From Candidatus Melainabacteria bacterium (GTDB lineage: Bacteria; Cyanobacteriota; Vampirovibrionia; Gastranaerophilales; Gastranaerophilaceae), in the NCBI GenBank assembly GCA_003258725.1, contig QHMG01000009.1, positions 48,903-112,902 on the forward strand: a DNA stretch of 64,000 nucleotides, given 5' to 3'. The translations under genes were made by a program, and so were the position numbers. The number at the start of each line of letters is the position of its first letter. The stretch's first letter is position 1. Positions 54,490-62,909 of this stretch are shown one piece after another. The notes under the pieces were generated by a model that was not told the DNA's origin, searched no databases, and worked only from the letters and a program-made list of their open reading frames with translations.

Positions 54490-54633
54490 AAAAGATGTTG
54501 AAGTTTAAATACCGTTTAAAATCCGTTTAAACCGTTTTCAAAATTATTATGTCCAAATGATACAATTTTAGATATATGCTTGAAGCTTCCCATTAAAAGA
54601 GTGATAAATAGTGTAGCTTGAAAGGAACATATT

Positions 54634-54834
54634 ATGGTTGAAAAAGATTATAAATTATATGGAACAAAAATCTTAAATTTAAAAACTCAAGAAATCGGTT
54701 TGCTAATTTGTCTATGGGAAAATAAGTTTGCAGGCAAAAACGTGGACTTTGCAACCTGCGTTGATAAAACTGGTAAGCGGTACAACATTGAACATGATAA
54801 TATCAGAGGGTTTGAAGATGATTTTGAAAAATAA
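54634..54834 (+). CDS. small protein of unknown function
   Basis: This 66-residue protein has RBS AAAGGAAC 8 bases upstream. It contains LLICLWENKFAGKNVDFATCVDKTGKRYNIEHDNIRGF, which looks like a small beta domain. No family is recognised. It overlaps the next small gene by 17 bases. Confidence 0.55.
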   Translation: MVEKDYKLYGTKILNLKTQEIGLLICLWENKFAGKNVDFATCVDKTGKRYNIEHDNIRGFEDDFEK

Positions 54835-55051
54835 AAGAATTCGTGAAACTTTGGAAATTGAGTACTCAGAATTTAGAAAAAAGTTTGCCAAAGAAATACA
54901 AATAGCCTTTGAAAGTTTTCGCAAAACCGAACTAAATAAGCCTTTTTATAACTACAAAGACGATAATTCAATGGAATTTAATTTCTATTTCCAACTCCAA
55001 TGGAACTTCAACCATTTTGGCAACTCGGTTTGGTATATCGAAAGACTATAA
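54818..55051 (+). CDS. small helical protein of unknown function
   Basis: This 77-residue protein starts at ATG 54818, with GAGGG upstream, inside the end of the preceding gene. It contains EIEYSEFRKKFAKEIQIAFESFRKT and an aromatic C-terminus (FNFYFQLQWNFNHFG). Its end overlaps the convergent HNH gene by 6 bases. It is not recognised. Confidence 0.55.
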   Translation: MILKNKRIRETLEIEYSEFRKKFAKEIQIAFESFRKTELNKPFYNYKDDNSMEFNFYFQLQWNFNHFGNSVWYIERL

Positions 55052-56158
55052 ATTATTTTTAATCATTTTCTTAACTTCATCTACAGAATATACTTCATTT
55101 TTGCCTTTTGAGTGTAAAACCATGTGACAATTAGGACAAACAGGAATTAAATCTTTTATTGGGTCTATTTCATATTCTTCACCAATTTCTGCGATAGGTT
55201 TTATATGGTGTACATGAATTTTATTTTCAAAAATTGCTCCATACTTTTCAGAAAATTTAAATCCGCATATTTGACATTGTGTACCAAAATATTCAATACA
55301 TTTTTTCTTCGCAATTGGGTTTCTTTCGTATTTATTTACTAGAACAGATTTAACCGTACCCTCTTGATATTTTTCACTTACTTCTTCGGGAAAAACACTT
55401 TCAAATTTTGATAAATCATTATTATTTATACTAACACTGTTTGTTTTGTTTTCTGTTTTAGAATTTTCTTTAGGAGTAACAATACCTTCTATTTCAATAT
55501 CAAGATATTCTGATAATTTATACCAATCACCACAATTTAAAATAGCTTTTTTAACGTCATTTCTAATTTTTTCTTCAAAATATTTATTACTAGCATATTT
55601 TGTGTCATTTAGTTCGTCATATAATTTATAAAAACCAATCCCTGGTAATTGAGTTTCTTTATTTACAACAATACAAGATATCATTGGTAAATTTATTGAA
55701 TGACAAATTTTTGAGATATCTCCAATAAGATTAGGTAATTCTGTGTGAGGGTTAACTATAATGCCATATTCCTTTTTTATACGTTCTGATAATTCATTAT
55801 ATTCAATCCTTACCTGCCCACTTATTACGATTTTTAGCATCTCTGTTGCAATAAGTTTCTGAATATTTGTAAGATTGGATTTTTTTAAAACAGACTTTTG
55901 GTTAGGCTCTAACAAAAATTCCATATAATGTTTAATTGCACGAAGGTACATATTATGACCTTTTGTATTAGCTTACATAAAATCTTTATTGTTTTTTAAT
56001 TCTAATATAATAGATTGAACTTCTTGTGCTGAAGCTATTTTAAATAAATCAAACTTCAAAAAACGCTCAGATATAGCATTTATACCACTAATATAGTTTG
56101 AACCAGAATTTGTAGAAGAAGGTCTTGATTCAATATATTCCAAAAATTGATCTCGCAT
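55046..56158 (-). pseudogene. HNH endonuclease gene interrupted by one in-frame TAA
   Basis: The 3' part (ATG 55951 to 55046, 301 residues) has a full HNH nuclease: CQICGFKFSEKYG...IHVHHIKPIAEIGEEYE...LIPVCPNCHMVLH, which is a zinc HNH of McrA type. The 5' part (56158-55973, 61 residues, MRDQFLEYIESRPSSTNSGS) is in the same frame and is separated by TAA at 55975-55973 plus seven codons (ANTKGHN). In related HNH proteins the two parts are joined by a similar linker followed by MY..AL.HY..FL. The original product was therefore about 370 residues. The nuclease half keeps its own ATG but no clear ribosome site. Confidence 0.8.
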
Positions 56159-56230
56159 AAGTCAACCCTTTTTTCTTTATTTTATCATAAAAATATTAAT
56201 TTTTATAATCGCTGTAATACCTATAAACAC

Positions 56231-56257
56231 TTGAAAAACTCGAAAATATGTTATAAT
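56231..56257 (+). promoter_or_regulatory. extended -10 promoter of a leaderless gene
   Basis: TG-T-TATAAT ends at 56257, with a TTGAAA-like -35 at 56231 (15-base spacing). The ATG at 56264 is 7 bases later, so transcription should begin at the start codon. Confidence 0.65.
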
Positions 56258-56263
56258 GGTAGT

Positions 56264-56512
56264 ATGAATTATAGACAATATGAAAATTTTGAATACCAAA
56301 ACGCAGTTGCACAAGATTTGAGAAATTGGGCAATCAAATTTGCTTTATCTAAATTCATTGTAGCTTCAGTTCCTCAACAAGATAGAACGCAAGTTGAGGC
56401 TATTTGTGATGGAGTGACTGGAGCTTTAGATTTAATCAATCCTCCTAAAACTCGTGAAGGTCAAGCTTTAGCTTTTGGCACTAATGCATACAATTTATCA
56501 AAATATTTATAA
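56264..56512 (+). CDS. small protein of unknown function, probably leaderless
   Basis: The protein has 82 residues. The frame is open further upstream, but TATAAT lies 7 bases before ATG 56264, which makes that the start. NYRQYENFEYQNAVAQDLRNWAIKFALSKFIVASVPQQDRTQVEAICDGVTGALDLIN (split here) is helical and soluble. The family is not recognised. It is convergent with the transposition genes, whose last member ends one base after its stop. Confidence 0.6.
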   Translation: MNYRQYENFEYQNAVAQDLRNWAIKFALSKFIVASVPQQDRTQVEAICDGVTGALDLINPPKTREGQALAFGTNAYNLSKYL

Positions 56513-56920
56513 TTACTCTATCCCAAAGAATTCTTTTTTAATTTGTTTAACAAAATCTTCGGAGAGTTGGCCGCTTGGTTTTTGGGTTTCGGTTTGTTGT
56601 TTGAGCTCCATTTTTACCAAGTCTGGCAAATATTTTAGCAAATTTGTCAAAATATAATACTCGGACTGATTAACGTTTTTTTTGTTTTGCATATCCATAG
56701 TTAATTTTGCCATTAGTTTTTCAACAAAACCCTGCAGTTCTTTTGAAAAGTCCTCTTTATTTGCTAATTTTTCAGCTTTTTTTCTGTCCCATTCATACTT
56801 CGTTCGCCAATAAAAAATCGTACGGCGAGAAACGTTCAAGTTTTTACAAATCTCGTCGATTGACAAATTGTCTTGTAAAAACAGAGTTTCAGCTTGTTTA
56901 TAATATTTCATTTTACTCAT
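56513..56920 (-). CDS. Mu gp27/DUF1804-like HTH protein
   Basis: This 135-residue protein has an N-terminal helix-turn-helix NLSIDEICKNLNVSRRTIFYWRTKYEWDRKKAEKL, as in Mu gp27 (DUF1804) and terminase small subunits. A helical C-domain follows. It begins 2 bases after the stop of the recombinase-like gene with AAGGAT upstream, so it belongs to the transposition operon. No large terminase or other phage structural gene is present. Confidence 0.65.
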   Translation of the reverse strand: MSKMKYYKQAETLFLQDNLSIDEICKNLNVSRRTIFYWRTKYEWDRKKAEKLANKEDFSKELQGFVEKLMAKLTMDMQNKKNVNQSEYYILTNLLKYLPDLVKMELKQQTETQKPSGQLSEDFVKQIKKEFFGIE

Positions 56921-56922
56921 TT

Positions 56923-57477
56923 TTAATCCTTGAAAATTATTCTGTTCATACTAAATTCATTCTTCTCATTAAGCCTCTTAACCTGAAAGCTACAGCATTT
57001 TGAGACCAAGCCTTGTGATTTACAATATTTCAAAAGTTGGTTAAGTTGCGTTAGCGTGTTTTTCAGCCGTCTATGTCCTAAATTCCGAGTTTTACAACTC
57101 ACATAAAACACTTTTATATCGTCAATTGTGATTTCTTGAATAATTTTGCCCCTAAAAAATGGCAAAATATTTATCCTAAAAATCGACTCATAAGTCTCGT
57201 AAGTCCTTTTAGTGCAAGCAGTTTTAGCATATTTTTCTAAAAAGAATTTTACTGCAGTTTCAAAGTTCAAAGGTTCATTATCCGATGCTTCAGCCGAAAA
57301 GATCGCATAATTGATTATTTCTACCTTTTCAACGTATTTGTAGCTACCTCGTTCAAACGCTATTTTACCCTCGTTAAAAAGCCGTTCAAGCTCCGTTTTA
57401 CAATCACATTCTCCAATCATTTCTATTTCATCAAGGGTAAATTCTTTTAAGTGTTCGGCGAGTTTTTCTATGTGCAT
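56923..57477 (-). CDS. recombinase N-domain (SAM-like) protein without catalytic domain
   Basis: The protein has 184 residues. Residues about 75-165 match the core-binding domain of tyrosine recombinases: AVKFFLEKYAKTACTKRTYETYESIFRINILPFFRGKIIQEITIDDI and LKNTLTQLNQLLKYCKSQGLV. The catalytic domain with its R-H-R-Y residues is missing and not found in another frame nearby. It overlaps the MuB-like gene by 10 bases, so it is a regular member of the operon rather than a random fragment. It could guide DNA binding or target choice; this is inference. Confidence 0.7.
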   Translation of the reverse strand: MHIEKLAEHLKEFTLDEIEMIGECDCKTELERLFNEGKIAFERGSYKYVEKVEIINYAIFSAEASDNEPLNFETAVKFFLEKYAKTACTKRTYETYESIFRINILPFFRGKIIQEITIDDIKVFYVSCKTRNLGHRRLKNTLTQLNQLLKYCKSQGLVSKCCSFQVKRLNEKNEFSMNRIIFKD

Positions 57478-58154
57478 ATTATTTGACTTATGACCTCCAT
57501 ATTTATTTCTGTTAAATTATTATCTTTTGAGAATGTTTCCATCTGGTTTATCAACTGAACAATTTGCCTGAATCTGTTGTATTTTGAGAAAATATATTCA
57601 GTCACATCAGGGGTAAATTGTACTTCTGACAACTGATTAATAATTCGGCTTAATTCATTTATTTCAAAAGTTTCAAACTTTAAAATCTCTGAAAACCTAT
57701 TATAAAGGTGCTTGTATCTTTCAAGTTTTCTGTGTACCAATCCCATTCCGATAAAAATTATCGGGCTGCCAGTTTCATCGTGAATATCCCGTAGGGTTTC
57801 AATAGTTTTGTAGTTATTCATCAAATAATCAATCTCATTGATAAAAGTCACTTGCGGTGATTGTTTCAGCTTTTTTACTACGATATTAAAGTTGTCGGAT
57901 GTCAAAAATCTCGGTATTTCATCAAGTTCTTTGACCATTTCTTCAAGCAGCCATCTATCTGTCATAAGGTTTGATGCCCGAAGATATATTCCGTCATACT
58001 TGCACGCAAGCCATAAAGCTGTTTGCGATTTGCCAAGTCCGGGTTCACCATAAACAAGTCCCATTTTAGGTATATTCTTTGGTTTGTTAATTAAGTTTTC
58101 AACTAAACCAATAAAATTTTTCACATTAGTTGTTTTAACAAAAATTCTATTCAT
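57468..58154 (-). CDS. MuB-like AAA+ ATPase of the transposition module
   Basis: This 228-residue ATPase has Walker A GEPGLGKSQTAL near 36 and Walker B VTFINEIDYLM near 102. The sensor region is IIFIGMGLVHRKLERY near 132. It matches the Mu B/TniB-type target-delivery ATPases that recruit MuA-family transposases to DNA. It lacks the N-terminal HTH of phage Mu B. It lies 66 bases after the transposase and overlaps the next gene by 10 bases. Confidence 0.85.
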   Translation of the reverse strand: MNRIFVKTTNVKNFIGLVENLINKPKNIPKMGLVYGEPGLGKSQTALWLACKYDGIYLRASNLMTDRWLLEEMVKELDEIPRFLTSDNFNIVVKKLKQSPQVTFINEIDYLMNNYKTIETLRDIHDETGSPIIFIGMGLVHRKLERYKHLYNRFSEILKFETFEINELSRIINQLSEVQFTPDVTEYIFSKYNRFRQIVQLINQMETFSKDNNLTEINMEVISQIICT

Positions 58155-58220
58155 ACAATAGTCTATACTCCTTTGTTTGTTTAAAGTCTGTTATCCATTT
58201 ATCATTCGGATTATTTTTGA

Positions 58221-59828
58221 TTAAATACTCATATTTTTCTGAATTATTCTTGAACATAATTTGAACTCTTTTTGAATCGGGTTTGAATTTTCTTCAATCA
58301 TTTTCGTTTCTAAATACTTAACTTCATCATTGGATAAATATTCTTTGACGGCGTTTATAGTTTTCTTATGCAATTTTCTTTGTTTAACAATTTTTTGTTT
58401 ATAGTCTTCAAAATCTGTAACGGAACCCAATAATTTTGTCATGGGGTGAGTTTCAGTTACACGTTCTGCTGTACATAAATACTCGTCTTTTGGTGTGTAA
58501 ACCTTAATGTTTGTAAGGTCAAATAAATTATATTTAATTAAAACTTTACTTTTAAATCCATACAGTCTTTCATCAAAATAATCACAGTTTAAAAACTTGA
58601 TACCGTTTCTTTGAATTGTTTTGACTTCTGTTGCAAGCATTAAATCGTTAAGCATATTAATATCAATATTTTGCCGTTTACTTTCGGATAAAACTTCTGC
58701 AATTGTTTTATCGGAAGAATTCGGACAAGGCTGCGAGTTCTTAAAACTCAGCCACATATCTATCATTTTTATTGTTTCTTCAATAGTTGGAATAAAACCA
58801 TTATGAAGATTCTTATGGAATTTTTCATTCCGCATCATATAGGCAGGTTTATCTTGAATGCTGCTTCCGATATAACTTGGTAAAAGTTTTTCAAAACCTT
58901 CCTGAAATTCTTTAAAGAATCTTTCGATAACTTTTGCTCTTGCGTTATACGGTCTTGCAAAAACTGTTTCTATTCCTAATTTTGAATACAATCCTTGAAA
59001 GCCTAATTCTGTAAAACCTTTATTATCTGTGAAATATTTTGCTCTAAATGCTCTACCGTTATCCTGATAAACAACTTTCGGTATCATATCAAGATTAATA
59101 ATTGCGTTTCTGAGAGCAGAAGCTACACACTGTGTATTTTCTTCAAGCATTATTTCATAACCTACTAACGCTGTGGATTTCCAATCTAAAAATCCGACAA
59201 GTGTAGCTCTGCAGGGTTTACCTGTAAATGGGTTAATTACTTGAAATGCAAGTTTATGCCCATCTGCGACTAAAATATCTCCGACTTCAAGCAAACTTGC
59301 ATCGCGTTTTATATATGGTTCGACTTTATCTGAAAGTGCTTTTTCTCCGTCACGAGCAAGAATCCCTTTATCATAATTGTTATCTTTGAACCATTTTGCA
59401 TAACGTCTGAACGTAATATCAGCCGGAATAAAATTTTGTCCTTGTTCTTTTAGTTTGTATTTAGTAAGTGCAATTGCTTTTCCGATTGATAATATATTCG
59501 GGTGCAAAAGCAATCCCATAAATATTTTTATTTCTTCATCATTTAATACAGTCCTATAATCATCAACGCTGCTATATTTGTATTGAGGCAAGAGTTTTGT
59601 ATAATCTTCAGTTCTATTTAGCATTGCAAGCCAACGGTGTAAACTGCCACGGGAAATCTTGCCTAAAATCTCAAAGAGGTGAGAATTTGAAGTGTTATGC
59701 AATTTCACAAAATCATAATCAGCTTGAAGTTTATTTTGAGATTTCTTCCTGAACTCAAGCCACTTGTGTACCACATCTAGTCTTGCTAATGCTATTTGTT
59801 TACATTTTTCTGGAGTAAAATCTGCCAT
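58221..59828 (-). CDS. MuA-family DDE transposase
   Basis: The protein has 535 residues from ATG 59828, with an AAAGGAG ribosome site. N-terminal helical DNA-binding domains are followed by the RNase-H-fold core with Asp189 (VADGHKL), Asp256 (YQDNGRAF) and Glu302 (KVIERFFKEF). A Mu-type C-terminal beta barrel is at about 400-470 (IKYNLFDLTNIKVYTPKDEYLCTAERV). It makes strand transfer with the MuB-like partner. All three catalytic residues are present. The start lies in a hairpin region. Confidence 0.92.
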   Translation of the reverse strand: MADFTPEKCKQIALARLDVVHKWLEFRKKSQNKLQADYDFVKLHNTSNSHLFEILGKISRGSLHRWLAMLNRTEDYTKLLPQYKYSSVDDYRTVLNDEEIKIFMGLLLHPNILSIGKAIALTKYKLKEQGQNFIPADITFRRYAKWFKDNNYDKGILARDGEKALSDKVEPYIKRDASLLEVGDILVADGHKLAFQVINPFTGKPCRATLVGFLDWKSTALVGYEIMLEENTQCVASALRNAIINLDMIPKVVYQDNGRAFRAKYFTDNKGFTELGFQGLYSKLGIETVFARPYNARAKVIERFFKEFQEGFEKLLPSYIGSSIQDKPAYMMRNEKFHKNLHNGFIPTIEETIKMIDMWLSFKNSQPCPNSSDKTIAEVLSESKRQNIDINMLNDLMLATEVKTIQRNGIKFLNCDYFDERLYGFKSKVLIKYNLFDLTNIKVYTPKDEYLCTAERVTETHPMTKLLGSVTDFEDYKQKIVKQRKLHKKTINAVKEYLSNDEVKYLETKMIEENSNPIQKEFKLCSRIIQKNMSI

Positions 59829-59830
59829 GC

Positions 59831-59848
59831 GTATGCTCCTTTGCATAC
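59831..59848 (-). promoter_or_regulatory. hairpin holding the transposase ribosome site in its loop
   Basis: GTATGC-AAAGGA-GCATAC (minus strand) is a perfect six-base-pair stem with the Shine-Dalgarno AAAGGA as its loop, ending two bases before the ATG. Confidence 0.55.
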
Positions 59849-59861
59849 ACATTAATCGCTC

Positions 59862-59907
59862 TTTGTCTCGGAAACATCAAGTCATAAATCTCAATCTCAG
59901 AGACAAA
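59862..59907. repeat. inverted repeat TTTGTCTC / GAGACAAA before the transposase
   Basis: Two 8-base arms at 59862-59869 and 59900-59907 are separated by 30 bases. They may be an operator for the transposition operon. Confidence 0.45.
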
Positions 59908-59935
59908 AAGAAACATATCAAACTAAAAGATAATT

Positions 59936-60061
59936 TATTTTTGCACTATGTTGCACTTATTTGCATAGGGTAAATATTCAAATAAATCGGAACTTTAAGG
60001 CATGAATATTTCTAAAAATTCAGAATATTAGTGCAAAAAATATGGCAAAAGTGCAAAAATA
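59936..60061. repeat. TTTTTGCACT repeats, probable transposase-binding end
   Basis: TATTTTTGCACT occurs at 59936-59947. A short TTGCACTT occurs at 59951-59958. Inverted copies AGTGCAAAAAATA and AGTGCAAAAATA occur at 60030-60042 and 60050-60061. Several mixed-orientation sites next to a MuA gene resemble the multi-site ends of Mu. The remaining gap to the tRNA (60062-60227) holds no gene. The matching distal end was not found. Confidence 0.6.
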
Positions 60062-60227
60062 GTCCGGCAAATCTCTATACTATAAATCTGCCTCAATTGC
60101 CCTGAAATTAGGCATACTTACCTAAAAACTCCCATCACAACTGTCCTGAAAACCTATAATAAAACATACCTCAGTAGTTGATGGATTTTTATTATTTATA
60201 AAAGTAGCAAAAATTTTGTATAAAAAA

Positions 60228-60299
<72 letters not shown>

Positions 60300-60375
60300 A
60301 AAATTCAAATTCATGAACTTTGTGTATATTTAATTTAACATCAAAAGGGTTTAAAATCAAGTCCTTTAAGGGGGA

Positions 60376-61299
60376 TTAACTTTGGTAATTTGCCAAGGTT
60401 GTTTTGACGAGGTTATGCATTGTTTCTCTATCTTGTTTTGGTGACATAACTTCGCAACTACTTCCGTATCTCATTAAGCGTAAGAATAAATCTTCCTTTG
60501 GTTCTTTTTTACTTGCAATTAACAGGCAACCTTCTTTATCCATACCCATCGAATGTTCTTCGTTTCTCAAGGTATAACGTTTTGCAAGTTTACCCTTCAA
60601 TTTAAATACTGTTGTACTAGAAAAATATCTATGAGTATTTTTTTGAGGTGTTTTTTCAATATCTTCAATTTGGTCAACATTAAGTATTAAGAAACAGCCG
60701 TGTTGGGTGTTATATGTTTTTAAGTAAACACTATTTTGTTCTGTATAAACTTCAATAATTTCGCATATTTCAGTAACAGTTTCGTTCAAAATATTTTTAT
60801 ATGTAATTTTAAATCTTAAATCTTCCTCTTGTAATTTTTCATAATGTTTAACTTCTTGAACTTGTTTTTTAGTAAGTTCAAGTTTATTTTTGCAAGTTTC
60901 CTTTTCTTCACCATAAGGGTTTTTGTCAAAATCAAAGTGCATATTTAGTTGATAGAAAAATTTATTTATATTTTCTGTAATTTCTTTTTCGGGTGTAACC
61001 TTCAATATTTCTTTCAATACGCTCAAAGCTGTAACATCTTCTTTTGACAAGTCAATTTTAAATGGTAATTTGCCAATTTCATATCTACATTTATGGCGTT
61101 TTAGCTCAATACCAGCAAACTTTAGTGTTGATAAATATTTATAAATAAGGGCTTTAGAATAATTTCTTTCGCCAATAGTCTTTAAACCTTCTAAATGCTT
61201 TGTTATTTCAGCAACATTAGCAGGTTGTTTCATTAAGAAAGCTAACGTTTCAAAAACTCTGTATGCTGCAAATGTTGTATTATTCTTTGTTCTAGACAT
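60376..61299 (-). CDS. WYL-domain transcription regulator (copy B)
   Basis: The protein has 307 residues. An N-terminal winged helix (about 10-75: RVFETLAFLMKQPANVAEITKHLEGL) is followed by a WYL ligand-binding domain (about 135-225) and a C-terminal WCX domain (RLMRYGSSCEVMSPKQ near 275-290). WYL regulators often sense nucleic acids and control defence or DNA repair. It starts 2 bases after copy A, so the pair may form a heterodimer, as PafB/PafC do. Confidence 0.85.
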   Translation of the reverse strand: MSRTKNNTTFAAYRVFETLAFLMKQPANVAEITKHLEGLKTIGERNYSKALIYKYLSTLKFAGIELKRHKCRYEIGKLPFKIDLSKEDVTALSVLKEILKVTPEKEITENINKFFYQLNMHFDFDKNPYGEEKETCKNKLELTKKQVQEVKHYEKLQEEDLRFKITYKNILNETVTEICEIIEVYTEQNSVYLKTYNTQHGCFLILNVDQIEDIEKTPQKNTHRYFSSTTVFKLKGKLAKRYTLRNEEHSMGMDKEGCLLIASKKEPKEDLFLRLMRYGSSCEVMSPKQDRETMHNLVKTTLANYQS

Positions 61300-61301
61300 T
61301 T

Positions 61302-62234
61302 TTAATATGCTTGCTCCATTGATTTTAAAGTTTCTATCATTTTTTCTTTAAAAGAATTTGGTGAAATGATTTTACAATTTGCACCATACGCTAAAAGTCG
61401 TTGTATTATTTTGAACTCGTTATCGCTTGTAAGTTCGACAATCAAATGTTTTTTATCTTGTTCAACAATTTTCTCTTTTTCAATTTGACAATAATTTGAA
61501 ACGGCACTATTTGTAAGCTCGTATTGAACTGTTTGAGTAAGATTTTTAATTGCTTCCTTTTGTAAATGAACAGTAATAGGGGCGACAATTCTTGAGACCA
61601 AGAAAAACGCTTTGTCTTGGTGAGTTAAGCTATAACCATTTACGTATAATTTTTTGCTTCTAAATTCAAAGTATTCAATTACAAATTTGATATCTTGCTT
61701 TCCAGAATTTGGTGCATTGTATGTAAAGGTTATGGCTTGTTCCTTTAAGTATGCGTTGTATAAATCTTTTAACAGGTCTTTATCAATATTTTTGATTAAA
61801 GATATACCTAATAAATATTCTGCGACATCTTCGTCTTTAGTGTATTTTGCCAATTTTATGAATAATTCATCAAGGTATAGTAAATGTTTTATTGAATAGC
61901 TTTCAAGCCCCTTTAAATACAATTTTGAAAGGGATTTTGCTAAATCCATGTCTATATTTAATTCAAATGGGTGTGAAACAAGTTTATACTTGAATCCATT
62001 TGATTTGTCGGCTCTAGAGATTACGCAACCTGCTTGTCTCAACGAATTCATATCATTTCTGACAGTGTCAATAGAAATACCATCTTTTGGGTAGTCATAA
62101 TCTTGAAGATGTTGATAAATTTCTTCTGCACTTCTTGGTGCTTCTAAAAGAAAAGAAAAAAGTACGATAAGCCTTACACCTGTAAGGTTTATAAGTATAG
62201 GGTTTACGTCACTAAGTTTACATATATTTTCCAT
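61302..62234 (-). CDS. WYL-domain transcription regulator (copy A)
   Basis: The protein has 310 residues. The wHTH is at about 15-80 (VRLIVLFSFLLEAPRSAEEIYQHLQDYD ... SIDTVRNDMNSLRQAGCVISR). The WYL domain is around 165-215 (AITFTYNAPNSGKQDIKFVIEYFEFRSKKLYVNGYS). The WCX-like end is QRLLAYGANCKIISPNSFKEKM. It shares this plan with copy B but little identity. It is probably chromosomal, and divergent from spmA. Confidence 0.85.
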   Translation of the reverse strand: MENICKLSDVNPILINLTGVRLIVLFSFLLEAPRSAEEIYQHLQDYDYPKDGISIDTVRNDMNSLRQAGCVISRADKSNGFKYKLVSHPFELNIDMDLAKSLSKLYLKGLESYSIKHLLYLDELFIKLAKYTKDEDVAEYLLGISLIKNIDKDLLKDLYNAYLKEQAITFTYNAPNSGKQDIKFVIEYFEFRSKKLYVNGYSLTHQDKAFFLVSRIVAPITVHLQKEAIKNLTQTVQYELTNSAVSNYCQIEKEKIVEQDKKHLIVELTSDNEFKIIQRLLAYGANCKIISPNSFKEKMIETLKSMEQAY

Positions 62235-62327
62235 ATATAAATATTAGTACATGTTTTTATATACTGCAAATCGTTTACAATTCATTAACTATTTTTATTT
62301 TTATGTGTCATGTGCTTAAATAAATAT

Positions 62328-62909
62328 ATGAACTATATATTTTATTTTTTAATAGTTGTATCAATAATAGTGGGCGCAATAAATGGAAAATTGCAAGACG
62401 TAGTTAATGCAATTTTGTCGGGTGCAGAATTATCTGTAAAAGTTGCCTTTTCTTTAATCGGTATAATGGCTTTTTGGCTTGGCATGATGAAAATTGCCGA
62501 AAAATCAGGCATTGTGGATTTTATTGCAAAAGTTTTAAAACCAATTGCAAAATGGTTGTTTAAAGATGTTCCGTCAGACAATAAAGCTATTGGTGATATT
62601 GCAATGAGTTTTTCTGCAAATGCCTTAGGTTTAACAAATGCTGCAACTCCAATTGGTTTAAAGGCTATGGAGGAGTTGCAAGAAATTAATAAAGATAAAG
62701 AGTCAGCCTCTAATGCAATGTGTATGTTTTTGGCAATGAATACGGCAGGATTTCAAATAGTTCCGGCTACTGTAATAGCGGTTTTGGTTGGAATAGGCTA
62801 TAAGAATCCAACTGAAATTATTGCACCAACACTTATAGTAACAGGTATTGCGTTTTTATCTTCAATATGTGTTGCTAAAATATTTGAAAGATTTTGGAGG
62901 GCTCAATAA
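62328..62909 (+). CDS. spmA: SpmA-like nucleoside-recognition membrane protein
   Basis: The protein has 193 residues from ATG 62328 (ATG 62310 is also possible; neither has a clear ribosome site). About five membrane helices are present. LSVKVAFSLIGIMAFWLGMMKIAEKSGIVD and MSFSANALGLTNAATPIGLKAMEELQEIN are SpmA (Gate domain) signatures. The pair SpmA/SpmB is named from spore maturation but is widespread in non-sporeformers and may be a transporter. It overlaps spmB by one base (TAATG). Confidence 0.88.
   Translation: MNYIFYFLIVVSIIVGAINGKLQDVVNAILSGAELSVKVAFSLIGIMAFWLGMMKIAEKSGIVDFIAKVLKPIAKWLFKDVPSDNKAIGDIAMSFSANALGLTNAATPIGLKAMEELQEINKDKESASNAMCMFLAMNTAGFQIVPATVIAVLVGIGYKNPTEIIAPTLIVTGIAFLSSICVAKIFERFWRAQ

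Noticed and set aside
56513..59828. Complete Mu-like prophage
   Set aside because: Only the transposition part is present. No capsid, tail, portal or lysis gene is seen between 54 and 62 kb.
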